The notes: a model not told the origin generated them from the sequence alone. A DNA stretch of 64,000 nt from Bilifractor sp002394235 (GCF_052118845.1 NZ_JBQKGJ010000006.1:95817-159816); one strand, 5' to 3'. Positions 24,146 to 33,444 are shown, numbered from the stretch's first letter. Translations and numbers: made by a program.

Positions 24146-25888
24146 ATGGAAGAGAAGTGGGTGGTCGCCGCAAAACGGGCGGATTTTGGCGGTATCGGGA
24201 GAAGACTTCATCTGGATCCGGTTATCGTGCGGCTGATTCGTAATCGCGATGTCTTTACGGAGAAGGATGATCCGGAAGTTGCGGATAGAAAAATCCGGAA
24301 ATATCTGGACGGAGGGCTGTCTGACCTGTATGATCCGTCACGCATGAAGGACATGGAGAGAGGCAGCGGAGTCATCTTTGACGCAATACGAGACAGGCAG
24401 AAGATCCGGATTATCGGAGACTATGACATCGATGGGATCATGTCGTCCTGCATTTTGGTCACCGGTCTCAGAATACTGGGAGCGGATGTGTCGGTGAGAA
24501 TACCGGACCGTATCCGGAACGGATATGGTCTGAATGAAAGCCTTGTGCGGGACGCTCATGAGGACGGCATTAATCTGATTGTTACCTGTGATAATGGGAT
24601 CGCCGCGGCAGAACAGATCCGTCTGGCCCATGAACTTGGAATGAAAGCTGTTGTGACGGATCATCATGCCATCCCATTTCGGGAGACGGAGAATGGAGAA
24701 ATGGAATATCTGCTTCCTCCGGCAGATGCGGTGATCAATCCGCACCGCGCAGATGATTCTTATCCCTTTGACGGTCTCTGCGGAGCAGGAGTTGCATTTA
24801 AGCTGATCTGTTACATGTACGACCAGGCAGATATTGCGAACCGTGAGGAGGAGAAAGACAAGCTTCTGGAATTCGCGGCGATTGCAACCGTCGGTGATGT
24901 GATGGATCTGAGAGATGAAAACCGTATTTTGGTGCGGGAGGGACTGAAACGTCTGCATCGGACTGCAAATCCGGGCCTCTGTGCACTCGCAGAGCAATGC
25001 GGGCTGGAAAAGGAGGAAATCGGAACCTATCACATCGGTTTTATCCTCGGACCATGCCTGAACGCGAGTGGCAGGCTGGACAGCGCCGAGCGGGCACTTC
25101 GGATGCTCCTGACGGACAGCCGGAAGGAAGCGGAAGAGCTGGCAGCCGATCTGGTCAGCCTGAATGCCAGCCGAAAGGATATGACGGCAGAAGGACTGGA
25201 GACGGCACTCGAGATGGTGGAGAGCTCCGATCTGAAGAAGGACAGGGTTCTTGTCGTATATCTTCCGGAATGCCATCAGAGCCTGGCCGGCATCATCGCC
25301 GGACGGCTTAGGGAGCATTACTACAGGCCGGCTTTTGTACTTACCGGCACCGATGAGGTCAAAGGATCCGGACGTTCCATTGAAACCTATTCGATGTATG
25401 AGGAACTCTGCAGGGTTCGCGATGTATTTACAAAATTCGGCGGGCACCCCATGGCTGCAGGCGTGTCTCTTCCTGCAGAAAAGGTCGGGGAATTCCGCAG
25501 AAGAATTAACGAGGTCTGTACCCTCACCCCGGAGCAGCTGACGCCAAAGACGGTCATCGATGTTGCAATGCCGGTTTCCTACATACGGGAGGATCTGATC
25601 CGGCAGATGAAAATGCTGGAGCCGTGCGGCAAGGGGAATAGTCGGCCTGTTTTCGCGGAGAGTCAGATGCAAATTCAGTCGCCCAGAGTATTCGGGAAAA
25701 ACCGGAATGTGTGCAAGATGAAGCTGTCAGACCGGAACGGATACAGGATTGACGCCGTCTGGTTCGGTGATGCAGACGAGTTCGTCCGCAGCGCGTCCGG
25801 ACGGACGATATCGGTTACCTATTATCCGGAGATTGATACCTGGCAGGGAAGAAACCGTCTTCAGGTACGTATTCTGTCTTATCGGTGA
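24146..25888 (+). CDS. recJ: Single-stranded-DNA-specific exonuclease RecJ
   Basis: RecJ degrades single-stranded DNA 5'-to-3' in recombination and repair. DHH-family motifs are present: IIGDYDIDGIMSS, CDNGIAA, VVTDHHAIP, and the DHHA1 motif GGHPMAAGVSLP, followed by an OB-like C-terminal domain. I choose ATG 24146 (580 residues; MEEKWVVAAKRADFGG), preceded by AAAGGAAAG. The open frame from 24062 runs through the right end of the upstream repeat element and is not supported. The gene is slightly shorter than long bacterial RecJ proteins but has all core motifs. Confidence 0.93.
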   Translation: MEEKWVVAAKRADFGGIGRRLHLDPVIVRLIRNRDVFTEKDDPEVADRKIRKYLDGGLSDLYDPSRMKDMERGSGVIFDAIRDRQKIRIIGDYDIDGIMSSCILVTGLRILGADVSVRIPDRIRNGYGLNESLVRDAHEDGINLIVTCDNGIAAAEQIRLAHELGMKAVVTDHHAIPFRETENGEMEYLLPPADAVINPHRADDSYPFDGLCGAGVAFKLICYMYDQADIANREEEKDKLLEFAAIATVGDVMDLRDENRILVREGLKRLHRTANPGLCALAEQCGLEKEEIGTYHIGFILGPCLNASGRLDSAERALRMLLTDSRKEAEELAADLVSLNASRKDMTAEGLETALEMVESSDLKKDRVLVVYLPECHQSLAGIIAGRLREHYYRPAFVLTGTDEVKGSGRSIETYSMYEELCRVRDVFTKFGGHPMAAGVSLPAEKVGEFRRRINEVCTLTPEQLTPKTVIDVAMPVSYIREDLIRQMKMLEPCGKGNSRPVFAESQMQIQSPRVFGKNRNVCKMKLSDRNGYRIDAVWFGDADEFVRSASGRTISVTYYPEIDTWQGRNRLQVRILSYR

Positions 25889-25903
25889 GGATAATGACTG
25901 TTT

Positions 25904-26003
25904 TATTTACGCGAACAGTGAGCCGCAGCCGAATGCGAAGTATTAGTGTGCGGCGAGCGTCACGATAGCGAGATAAAACTCGCGCAGCGTGTTTTATCTC
26001 GTT
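25904..26003 (+). repeat. Dispersed 100-bp two-hairpin repeat, copy B
   Basis: It begins TATTTACGCGAACAGTGAG and ends TTTTATCTCGTT, 15 bases after the recJ stop. It differs from copy C at only two positions in the core (TTAGTG for TTCGTG, GTCACG for GTCGCG). The 10-base stem CGAGATAAAA/TTTTATCTCG is intact. Confidence 0.97.
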
Positions 26004-26073
26004 ACAGAAACAGTAACAACGGTAACGGCGTGTGTACGTGAGGGCAGTAAATATTGCGGCGGCAGAAATTTGA

Positions 26074-26082
26074 TGCTATACT
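26074..26082 (+). promoter_or_regulatory. Extended -10 promoter for apt
   Basis: TGCTATACT forms an extended -10 element. A TTGCGG at 26052 is too far (19 bases) to be a good -35 box. The apt ATG is 47 bases downstream. Confidence 0.45.
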
Positions 26083-26128
26083 GAGGTTTACGGTCACCCG
26101 AAGAAGACAGAACAGGAGATAAAACAGG

Positions 26129-26653
26129 ATGAAAGAGTTAAAAGATTATGTAACTACAATTCCGGATTTTCCGGAACCGGGTATTATGTTCAGAGATATC
26201 ACCAGTATCCTTGACGACGCGGACGGCCTGCAGCTTGCCATTAATACACTTCAGAAGTTTCTTGAAGGATTGGATGTGGATGTAATCGCCGGAACTGAGT
26301 CCAGGGGATTTATCTTCGGTATGCCGATCGCGTATAACCTGCACAAGCCTTTTGTGCTCATCCGCAAGAAGGGCAAGCTTCCGAGGGAGACAATTTCGGA
26401 GACCTACGATCTTGAGTATGGTCAGGCGACGATCGAAATCCATAAGGATTCCATCCGGCCGGGGCAGAAGGTTGTGCTTGTCGATGACCTGATTGCGACC
26501 GGCGGCACGATCGAGGCAGCCGCGCATCTGGTTGAGAGACTTGGCGGAGAAGTGGTCAAAATGATTTTTGTCATGGAGCTTGCCGGACTTAAGGGAAGAG
26601 AGCGCCTGTCAAAGTATGATATTGATTCTGCCATTATTTATGAAGGAAAATAA
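26129..26653 (+). CDS. apt: Adenine phosphoribosyltransferase
   Basis: Apt salvages adenine to AMP with PRPP. The 174-residue protein has the typical N-terminus (LKDYVTTIPDFPEPGIMFRDIT), quoted here as IPDFPEPGIMFRDIT, and the PRPP-binding motif VVLVDDLIATGGT. GAGESRGF-like 'AGTESRGFIFG' supplies the adenine pocket. AGGAG precedes the ATG. The pairing apt then relA is common in Firmicutes, often with recJ before, as here. Confidence 0.96.
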   Translation: MKELKDYVTTIPDFPEPGIMFRDITSILDDADGLQLAINTLQKFLEGLDVDVIAGTESRGFIFGMPIAYNLHKPFVLIRKKGKLPRETISETYDLEYGQATIEIHKDSIRPGQKVVLVDDLIATGGTIEAAAHLVERLGGEVVKMIFVMELAGLKGRERLSKYDIDSAIIYEGK

Positions 26654-26691
26654 TTTCCGCGGCTGATTTTTGTTTACAGGAGCTTTGCGAT

Positions 26692-26743
26692 AGCGGGGGA
26701 AACGTGTGAAAGGCATTTTGCCCCGCTTTTCCGGTATGCGGGG
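26692..26743 (+). promoter_or_regulatory. Mutually exclusive hairpins in the relA leader
   Basis: AGCGGGG (26692-26698) can pair with CCCCGCT (26721-26727), followed by TTT. The same CCCCGC (26721-26726) can instead pair with GCGGGG (26738-26743) just before the relA ribosome-binding site GGAG. This resembles a terminator/antiterminator or start-sequestering switch. Confidence 0.4.
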
Positions 26744-26758
26744 TCTGGAGAACATCAT

Positions 26759-29113
26759 ATGGATAACACGCAGAAATTAAACCCGATCGATAGAGAAAAG
26801 CTGCGCAGGGAAGATGAAAAGCTGAAGAAGGATGTGGCAGAGGTTGATGCAAGCCTCAAGACCATGGAAGATTTCTCGTCTCCGGAAAAGCTCTATGAGG
26901 AACTGGTCCGGAGCGTCAAAAAATACCATCCTTCTACGGATTTGTCCATGATTGAGAAGGCGTACAGGGTTGCGTCGGATGCTCATAAGGATCAGAAGAG
27001 AAAATCCGGCGAGCCGTACATCATTCATCCCCTTTGCGTTGGCATCATTCTTGCGGATCTTGAACTGGATAAGGAGTCCATTGCCGCAGGGCTGCTTCAT
27101 GATGTTGTTGAGGATACAGTGCTTACCAAGGAACAGGTCGCCGAACTTTTCGGCGATGAAGTTGCACTGATCGTAGACGGCGTGACGAAGCTCGGTCAGC
27201 TGAGCTATTCGGCGGACAAGGTGGAGGAGCAGGCAGAGAATCTGCGTAAGATGTTTCTGGCTATGGCGAAGGATATCCGCGTCATCATGGTCAAGCTGGC
27301 GGACCGCCTGCATAACATGCGGACACTGCAGTATATGCGGCCTGAGAAGCAGCTGGAAAAGGCCAGAGAAACCATCGATATCTATTCCCCCATCGCGCAG
27401 AGACTCGGTCTTGCGAAAATCAAGAATGAGCTGGATGACCTCTCCCTGAAATATCTGGAGCCGGAGGCATACTATGATCTCGTGCACCAGATTAATCAGA
27501 AGAAATCCGAGCGAGAAGCCTTTGTCGAGGAAATCGTCGAGGAAGTAAGAGTTCAGATTGAAGATGCCGGAATTGAGGCACAGATTTACGGAAGAGCCAA
27601 GCATTTCTTCAGCATCTACAAGAAAATGGTCAACCAGCACAAGACGCTGGATCAGATCTACGATCTGTTTGCGGTTCGCATCATTGTGGAGACGGTGAAG
27701 GACTGTTATGCTGCTCTCGGGGTCATTCATGAGATGTACACCCCGGTTCCCGGACGCTTCAAGGATTATATTGCCATGCCGAAGCCGAATATGTATCAGT
27801 CTCTTCATACGACGCTGATCGGACCGAACGGAACCCCGTTTGAGATACAAATCCGGACCTTCGAGATGCACCGGGTGGCGGAATATGGTATTGCTGCGCA
27901 TTGGAAATACAAGGAGGCATCGGACGGCAAGACGCCGGGGCCTGAGCAGGAAGAGGAGAAGTTGAACTGGCTGCGTCAGATTCTGGAATGGCAGCAGGAT
28001 CTGTCGGACAACAGAGAGTTCATGAGCCTTCTGAAAAGTGATCTGAATCTGTTTAATGAAAATGTCTATGTGTTCTCACCGGCCGGCGATGTGAAGACAC
28101 TGCCGGCGGGGTCTTGTACCATTGACTTTGCCTATTCGGTACATTCTGCGGTCGGGAACCGGATGGTCGGTGCCAGAGTGAATGGTAAGCTTGTTCCCAT
28201 CGAGACCGAGCTTCACAACGGCGACCGTGTCGAGATCATAACCTCGCAGAACTCAAAGGGACCAAGCCGAGACTGGCTGAAGGTCGTGAAGAGCACACAG
28301 GCGAAGAACCGCATCAACAAATGGTTCCGGGAAGAGAAGAAGGAAGACAATATTCTCCGCGGGAAGGAACTTCTGACCAGTTATGCCCATTCGAAGGGGC
28401 GGACGATCAGTGATCTTCTGAAGCCGGCTTACATCGAAAAGGTGATGCACAAGTATGGCTTTCAGGACTGGGATTCCGTTCTGGCAGCGATCGGGCATGG
28501 CGGCCTGAAGGAAGGCCAGGTCATGAACAAGCTGGTTGAGTGCATGGAGCGGGACCGCAAGATGCAGATGACCGATCAGGATGTTCTGGACGCGGCCGCG
28601 GCGAACGCGCAGTCTCAGGATAAGGCAGGTGTGAATGATCCTGAGGTTCTGAAGCACAAGGGCGGGATAACTGTACGGGGCATTCATGACGTCGCGGTGC
28701 GTTTTTCCAAGTGCTGCAGCCCGATTCCGGGAGACGAAATCGTCGGATTTGTGACGCGGGGCCGGGGGATTACCATCCATAGGACAGACTGCATCAACAT
28801 CATGAACCTCCCGGAGGCGGAACGAAGCAGGCTGATCGAAGCGGAATGGGCACCGGAGCAGGACAAGGGAGAGTCTTATTCTGTCAGCATCGTGCTTTAC
28901 GCGAACAACCGCACGGGACTTCTGGTTGATATTTCCAAGATCTTTACCGAACGCGACATCGATGTATCGGCGATGAATGTGCGGACGAGCAAGCAGGGCA
29001 CGGCTACTATCGATATGACCTTCCATGTGAGAAGTACAAATGAGCTGCGTGATCTTACCGAGAAGCTTCGTCAGATACCAAATGTTCTGGACGTAGAGCG
29101 GCAGAAGGGATAA
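26759..29113 (+). CDS. relA: Bifunctional (p)ppGpp synthetase/hydrolase RelA/SpoT
   Basis: This enzyme makes and degrades the stringent-response alarmone (p)ppGpp. The HD hydrolase domain is intact: HPLCVGIILADL, then LLHDVVEDT with His114-Asp115. The synthetase domain has YKDYIAMPK-like 'FKDYIAMPKPNMYQSLHTT' (here cited as FKDYIAMPKPNMYQSLHTT). TGS (VYVFSPAGDVKTLPAGS), a zinc-finger/CC region (CCSPIPGDEIVGFVTRGRG) and a C-terminal ACT domain follow. The 784-residue length is slightly above the usual 720-750, mostly from a 40-residue charged N-terminal extension. The start ATG has GGAG nine bases upstream. Both activities should be present. Confidence 0.96.
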   Translation: MDNTQKLNPIDREKLRREDEKLKKDVAEVDASLKTMEDFSSPEKLYEELVRSVKKYHPSTDLSMIEKAYRVASDAHKDQKRKSGEPYIIHPLCVGIILADLELDKESIAAGLLHDVVEDTVLTKEQVAELFGDEVALIVDGVTKLGQLSYSADKVEEQAENLRKMFLAMAKDIRVIMVKLADRLHNMRTLQYMRPEKQLEKARETIDIYSPIAQRLGLAKIKNELDDLSLKYLEPEAYYDLVHQINQKKSEREAFVEEIVEEVRVQIEDAGIEAQIYGRAKHFFSIYKKMVNQHKTLDQIYDLFAVRIIVETVKDCYAALGVIHEMYTPVPGRFKDYIAMPKPNMYQSLHTTLIGPNGTPFEIQIRTFEMHRVAEYGIAAHWKYKEASDGKTPGPEQEEEKLNWLRQILEWQQDLSDNREFMSLLKSDLNLFNENVYVFSPAGDVKTLPAGSCTIDFAYSVHSAVGNRMVGARVNGKLVPIETELHNGDRVEIITSQNSKGPSRDWLKVVKSTQAKNRINKWFREEKKEDNILRGKELLTSYAHSKGRTISDLLKPAYIEKVMHKYGFQDWDSVLAAIGHGGLKEGQVMNKLVECMERDRKMQMTDQDVLDAAAANAQSQDKAGVNDPEVLKHKGGITVRGIHDVAVRFSKCCSPIPGDEIVGFVTRGRGITIHRTDCINIMNLPEAERSRLIEAEWAPEQDKGESYSVSIVLYANNRTGLLVDISKIFTERDIDVSAMNVRTSKQGTATIDMTFHVRSTNELRDLTEKLRQIPNVLDVERQKG

Positions 29114-29119
29114 AAATCT

Positions 29120-29219
29120 TATTTACGCGAACAGTGAGCCGCAGCCGAATGCGAAGTATTCGTGTGCGGCGAGCGTCGCGATAGCGAGATAAAACTCGCG
29201 CAGCGTGTTTTATCTCGTT
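29120..29219 (+). repeat. Dispersed 100-bp two-hairpin repeat, copy C
   Basis: It begins seven bases after the relA stop. CGAGATAAAA/TTTTATCTCG forms a perfect 10-base stem with loop CTCGCGCAGCGTG, followed by TTTTA, so in this copy it could end relA transcripts. The upstream hairpin is GCCGCA-GC-CGAAT / ATTCG-TG-TGCGGC with loop GCGAAGT. Confidence 0.97.
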
Positions 29220-29242
29220 TTATACAGAGCAGGAGAAGATTT

Positions 29243-29875
29243 ATGTCTGAGATGGAAGTACAGAGCATGGTTCTCGGCATGGTCCAGACCAATGTATATC
29301 TGGTGAAAAACAAGACGACAGGCGAACTTCTGGTGGTGGATCCTGCGGACAGTCCGGATCGTATCACGCGGAAAGCCGGGGAAATGGATGGGAAGCCGGC
29401 AGCCATTCTGCTGACACACGGCCATTTTGATCATATCGGCGCCTGTGCGGCGCTTCGCGCAAAATATGGAATCATGGTTTATGCCGAGGAGCATGAAAAA
29501 GAGGTTCTGATGGATACGTCGAAGAATCTTTCTGGCTCCTGGGCATCTCCGGTCACGCTTGAAGCGGATCGTTATGTGAAGGACGGAGACATTCTGCGGC
29601 TCGCAGGTTTTGAGATTCACGTATATCACACCCCGGGACATACCATAGGGAGCTGCTGTTATTATTTCCCGGAGGAGAAAGCGCTGTTCAGCGGCGACAC
29701 TCTGTTTTGTGAATCCTACGGAAGAACTGACCTTCCGACCGGAAGCAGTCATGATATGGAGGAAAGCGTTCAACGCATTTTGAGAGAAATTCCGCCGGAT
29801 ACCGCCGTTTATACCGGCCATGAGATGTTTACGACGATTGCCCGTGAACGGAAGTATAATCCGCTCGCCCGGTGA
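29243..29875 (+). CDS. Metallo-beta-lactamase-fold hydrolase (glyoxalase II-like)
   Basis: This 210-residue protein has the dinuclear metal signature THGHFDHIGA, a later HTPGHT, GDTLF and TGHE, the standard ligand set of the glyoxalase II/YcbL branch. A thioester hydrolase role is plausible, but the substrate is unknown. I choose ATG 29243, which has AGGAGA seven bases upstream; the open frame from 29162 crosses repeat copy C and is not coding. It is in the recJ-apt-relA-MBL-hemZ-hisS-aspS gene order common in Lachnospiraceae. Confidence 0.92.
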   Translation: MSEMEVQSMVLGMVQTNVYLVKNKTTGELLVVDPADSPDRITRKAGEMDGKPAAILLTHGHFDHIGACAALRAKYGIMVYAEEHEKEVLMDTSKNLSGSWASPVTLEADRYVKDGDILRLAGFEIHVYHTPGHTIGSCCYYFPEEKALFSGDTLFCESYGRTDLPTGSSHDMEESVQRILREIPPDTAVYTGHEMFTTIARERKYNPLAR

Positions 29876-29893
29876 CCGGAAATGAGGTGAAAG

Positions 29894-31357
29894 GTGCCTG
29901 CCAGATTTACGCTGCAATTCAATCAACGAGAATATGAATACGATGTCTATAACCTGATCCGTGCATTTTTTCCCTTATCGGAGATTACAATATGGTACGA
30001 GGGAGAGGAACGTCCCGAGGGGGATTTTGACGAGGATTTTGTGATCACCTATTACAGAACGTATGTCTCCTTTTCCTATGGCTCGAGGCGGGAGGAATGT
30101 TCCTTTTCCGATCCGGATGACAGGATTCATACGAAGAATGAGCTGAAGCAGCTTATCTACAGGACTTTATCGGACGCAACCGGGATTACGCTTCCGTGGG
30201 GGGATCTTACGGGTATACGCCCGACAAAGATCGCGATGAAGCTCCTGGAGGAGGGCCGGACCGATGAGGAAATCAGCCGCGAAATGCGGGAGAATTACTT
30301 CACATCGGACAGTAAGATCCGGCTGTCTCTTTCTGTGATACACAGAGAGAAGGATATTCTCGACAGGATGCACCTCAAGAAGGGCTACAGCCTTTATGTG
30401 GGCATTCCGTTCTGTCCGACCATCTGTCTGTATTGTTCGTTCGGCTCGCACCGGCTGGATCTCTGCCGGAAAATGGAGGAGCCGTATTTTCATGCCATGT
30501 ACCGGGAGCTGGCATTTATTGCTGACGAGATGAGAGATTTTACCCTGGACACGGTCTATATCGGCGGCGGCACGCCGACCTCGGTCTCGGCGGAGCGTCT
30601 TGATGAGCTGCTGTCGGTTCTCGACCGGGAGTTTGATCTGCATCACCTGGCAGAATTTACCGTGGAGGCAGGACGTCCGGATACGATCACGGAGGATAAG
30701 CTCCGCGTGCTTCAAAAATATCCGGTGAGCCGCATTTCCATCAATCCGCAGACGATGAATCAGAAGACGCTGGATCTGATCGGCAGGAAACACACGGTAG
30801 AAGAGACAATCGAGAAGTTCCGGCTCGCGCGCAGAATGGGATTTGACAATATCAATATGGACCTGATCGTCGGTCTTCCCGGGGAGGAAGCAGACGAGGT
30901 GAGCCACACGCTGGAGGAGATCCGGAAACTGGATCCCGACAGCTTCACGATACATTCGCTTGCGCTGAAACGCGCGACGCGGCTGAATCTCTTCAAGGAG
31001 GAGTATGAACCAATTTCCTTCCGCAATTCCACGGAAATTATGAACCGCACACAGGCCTGCGCTGAAGAGATGGGAATGAGCCCTTATTATCTGTACCGCT
31101 ACAAGAATATGGCGGGAAATTTCGAAAATGTCGGATATGCCAAGCCCGGTAAGGCGGGGATCTACAATATTCTGATCATGGAAGAAAAACAGAGTATTCT
31201 GGCAGCCGGTTCCGGAGCCTCCACAAAATTTGTTTTTGAGGACGGGAAGCGGATTGAGCGCGCCGAAAATGTAAAGGATCTTCAGAACTATACAGAGCGT
31301 ATCGAGGAGATGTGCCGGCGCAAGAAAATTGGGATTGATTCTTATCTGAGGCAGTGA
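29894..31357 (+). CDS. hemZ: Coproporphyrinogen dehydrogenase HemZ (radical SAM)
   Basis: A radical SAM enzyme of the HemN/HemZ family, annotated as oxygen-independent coproporphyrinogen III oxidase. The cluster motif is CPTICLYCSF, an atypical C-x3-C-x2-C match as in other HemZ proteins, followed by YIGGGTPT and 'ISINPQTMNQKTLDLIGRKH' region motifs. An N-terminal HemZ-specific domain of about 160 residues precedes it. The 487-residue product starts at GTG 29894 with GAGGTGAAAG upstream. Whether this anaerobe makes haem is unknown; many such homologues have other roles. Confidence 0.88.
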   Translation: MPARFTLQFNQREYEYDVYNLIRAFFPLSEITIWYEGEERPEGDFDEDFVITYYRTYVSFSYGSRREECSFSDPDDRIHTKNELKQLIYRTLSDATGITLPWGDLTGIRPTKIAMKLLEEGRTDEEISREMRENYFTSDSKIRLSLSVIHREKDILDRMHLKKGYSLYVGIPFCPTICLYCSFGSHRLDLCRKMEEPYFHAMYRELAFIADEMRDFTLDTVYIGGGTPTSVSAERLDELLSVLDREFDLHHLAEFTVEAGRPDTITEDKLRVLQKYPVSRISINPQTMNQKTLDLIGRKHTVEETIEKFRLARRMGFDNINMDLIVGLPGEEADEVSHTLEEIRKLDPDSFTIHSLALKRATRLNLFKEEYEPISFRNSTEIMNRTQACAEEMGMSPYYLYRYKNMAGNFENVGYAKPGKAGIYNILIMEEKQSILAAGSGASTKFVFEDGKRIERAENVKDLQNYTERIEEMCRRKKIGIDSYLRQ

Positions 31358-31366
31358 ATACAAGGT

Positions 31367-32197
31367 ATGAAGAAGAAAGACAGCAAATCCGGTGAAGTGA
31401 AGGACGGAAAAAAGGGGAAAGAGAAGAATCCAAAGAAGAAGCATAAGACGCGGGACGGACAGAAAACGTCAGACAGGCACAAGGCGCATGACGGGCAGAA
31501 AATGTCAGGCCGGGACAAGACGAAGAACGGGAAGAAAAAAGCGGACATAGAGGCGCTGAACGGGCCGAAACGATCTAAGACACAGAATAAGATTGCCGCC
31601 TATCACAATACCCGTCATCTGTTCGGCGCAAATATGTCTGAACAGCTGGAACACGGAGAAAATGTCAGCAGTCTTGCGTATGAGGTCGGCCGTGAGCTTG
31701 GACTGTCTGATAGGGAGTGCGAAGATCTGATCATCGCGGGATTTTTCCACGATATCGGAAAGGCTCAGATCTCGAACGAGGCGCAGGGAAGGGATTGCAT
31801 GCTGGTGGAGGAGATGAATTCTGTCCGGCAGCACCCGAAGGCAGGATACGAAATACTGAAGCGCCACGGCTTCTCGGAGGAGATCTGCAGGGAAGTCCTG
31901 TACCACCATGAGAATATGGACGGGAGTGGCTATCCGGAGAGCCTGGAGGGGGCCAATATCCCGCTGGGGGCTTGCATTCTCCGTGTCTGTGATGTATTCT
32001 GTGCATTGATTCAGGATCGTCCTTATCGGAGTGCGTTTCCGCCCGAAACCGCTATGAAAATGATGATTGAAGAAGTGGAAAAGTATAATCTGAAAGTTTT
32101 TCTGGCATTCCAGCGGGTTCTGCACAGGAGTCCGGACGGCAGCATTGCCTTGCCTGAGGTACGGCCGGAAGTGAGAGGAGTTTGGAAGAAATTATGA
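31367..32197 (+). CDS. HD-GYP-like phosphohydrolase domain protein with Lys-rich N-terminal tail
   Basis: Residues 1-65 are extremely basic and low-complexity (KKGKEKNPKKKHKTRDG and repeated DGQK/DRHK units). The rest is an HD domain with GFFHDIGKAQIS, then HHENMDGSGYPE, which matches the HD-GYP signature of cyclic-di-GMP phosphodiesterases except that the final pocket is short. It lacks a sensor domain. It lies 9 bases after hemZ and its stop overlaps the hisS ATG (ATGA). The basic tail could bind nucleic acid or membrane. Substrate unknown. Confidence 0.82.
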   Translation: MKKKDSKSGEVKDGKKGKEKNPKKKHKTRDGQKTSDRHKAHDGQKMSGRDKTKNGKKKADIEALNGPKRSKTQNKIAAYHNTRHLFGANMSEQLEHGENVSSLAYEVGRELGLSDRECEDLIIAGFFHDIGKAQISNEAQGRDCMLVEEMNSVRQHPKAGYEILKRHGFSEEICREVLYHHENMDGSGYPESLEGANIPLGACILRVCDVFCALIQDRPYRSAFPPETAMKMMIEEVEKYNLKVFLAFQRVLHRSPDGSIALPEVRPEVRGVWKKL

Positions 32198-33444
32198 AGC
32201 TTACAAAAAAACCTGTGACAGGAATGAAGGATATTCTCCCCCGGGAGATGGAAATCCGCAATTATGTGATTGGCCTGATCAACGACACCTATTCCAGATT
32301 CGGCTTCACGCCGATCGAAACTCCGTGTGTGGAGCATATTGAGAATCTGAACAGCAAGCAGGGCGGAGAGAATGAGAAGCTGATTTTCAAGATCCTGAAG
32401 AGAGGTGAGAAACTGAAGCTGGCAGAGGCAGAATCTGAGGCGGATCTCGTGGACAGCGGACTCAGATATGATCTGACATTGCCGCTTTCCCGTTTTTATG
32501 CCAATAACGCGAATGAACTTCCGAGCCCTTTCAAAGCGCTTCAGACAGGAAACGTGTTCCGGGCGGACCGCCCACAGAGAGGAAGATTCCGTCAGTTCAG
32601 ACAGTGTGACATTGACATCCTCGGTGAATCCTCGAATCTTGCTGAGATCGAGCTTATTCTTGCCACGACCACACTGCTCGGGAAACTGGATTTCCGGAAC
32701 TTCACAATCCGCATCAATGACCGCCGCATTCTGAAAGCAATGGCCGCGTACAGCGGTTTTCCGGAAGAATCTTACGATGAAGTCTTCATCATCCTTGACA
32801 AGATGGACAAGATCGGGCTGGATGGAGTGGAGAAGGAACTTCTGGAATCCGGATACGAGAAGGAATCCGTGGACAAATATCTGGAGCTGTTCCGCATCAT
32901 CACTCCGGACGCTGCAGGGGTGAGGACGGCAAAGGAAAAGCTGACGGGCTTCCTGGATCCGGAATACGCGGATGGCCTGATCACCATTATGAACAGTGTC
33001 GACGCGGTCAAAACCGCTGATTTCCGCATGAAATTTGACCCGACACTTGTGCGGGGCATGTCCTACTATACAGGTCCGATCTTTGAGATCTCAATGGATG
33101 AATTCGGCAGCTCCGTCGGAGGCGGCGGAAGGTATGATGAGATGGTCGGAAAGTTCATCGGACAGCCGGTACCCGCAGTTGGTTTTTCCATCGGCTTTGA
33201 GCGGATCGTCATGCTGCTTCTGGAACGTGGATATCAGGTTCCGGGAACTGCTGTGAAGAAGGCATATCTCATCGAGAAAAAATGCTCCGGCGAGAAGATT
33301 CAGGAGACAGTCCGCAGAGCCATGCAGGAAAGAGCAGAAGGCAAGACCGTGAATCTTCTGGTCATGAAGAAAAATAAAAAATTCCAGAAAGAACAGCTGA
33401 CGGCAGAGGGATACACAGAAATAGAAGAGATTTATACTGTATAA
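32194..33444 (+). CDS. hisS: Histidyl-tRNA synthetase
   Basis: HisRS charges tRNA-His. From ATG 32194 the product is 416 residues with a typical start (MKLTKKPVTGMKDILPREM). Class II motif 2 is present as QTGNVFRADRPQRGRFRQF, here cited in part (FRADRPQRGRFRQF). The family HisA motif is GLRYDLTLPL, the HisB-like segment is VRGMSYYTGPIFE, and GGGGRYDEM and GFSIGFERI follow. An in-frame TTG at 32182 is less likely. The stop codon TAA lies inside the left terminal repeat of the structured element at 33437. No T-box leader is visible upstream. Confidence 0.96.
   Translation: MKLTKKPVTGMKDILPREMEIRNYVIGLINDTYSRFGFTPIETPCVEHIENLNSKQGGENEKLIFKILKRGEKLKLAEAESEADLVDSGLRYDLTLPLSRFYANNANELPSPFKALQTGNVFRADRPQRGRFRQFRQCDIDILGESSNLAEIELILATTTLLGKLDFRNFTIRINDRRILKAMAAYSGFPEESYDEVFIILDKMDKIGLDGVEKELLESGYEKESVDKYLELFRIITPDAAGVRTAKEKLTGFLDPEYADGLITIMNSVDAVKTADFRMKFDPTLVRGMSYYTGPIFEISMDEFGSSVGGGGRYDEMVGKFIGQPVPAVGFSIGFERIVMLLLERGYQVPGTAVKKAYLIEKKCSGEKIQETVRRAMQERAEGKTVNLLVMKKNKKFQKEQLTAEGYTEIEEIYTV

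Noticed and set aside
29119..29406. Minus-strand frame sharing a C-terminal peptide with a + frame at 12583-12801
   Set aside because: The shared peptide is the translation of the 100-bp hairpin repeat in copies A and C, not a protein family.
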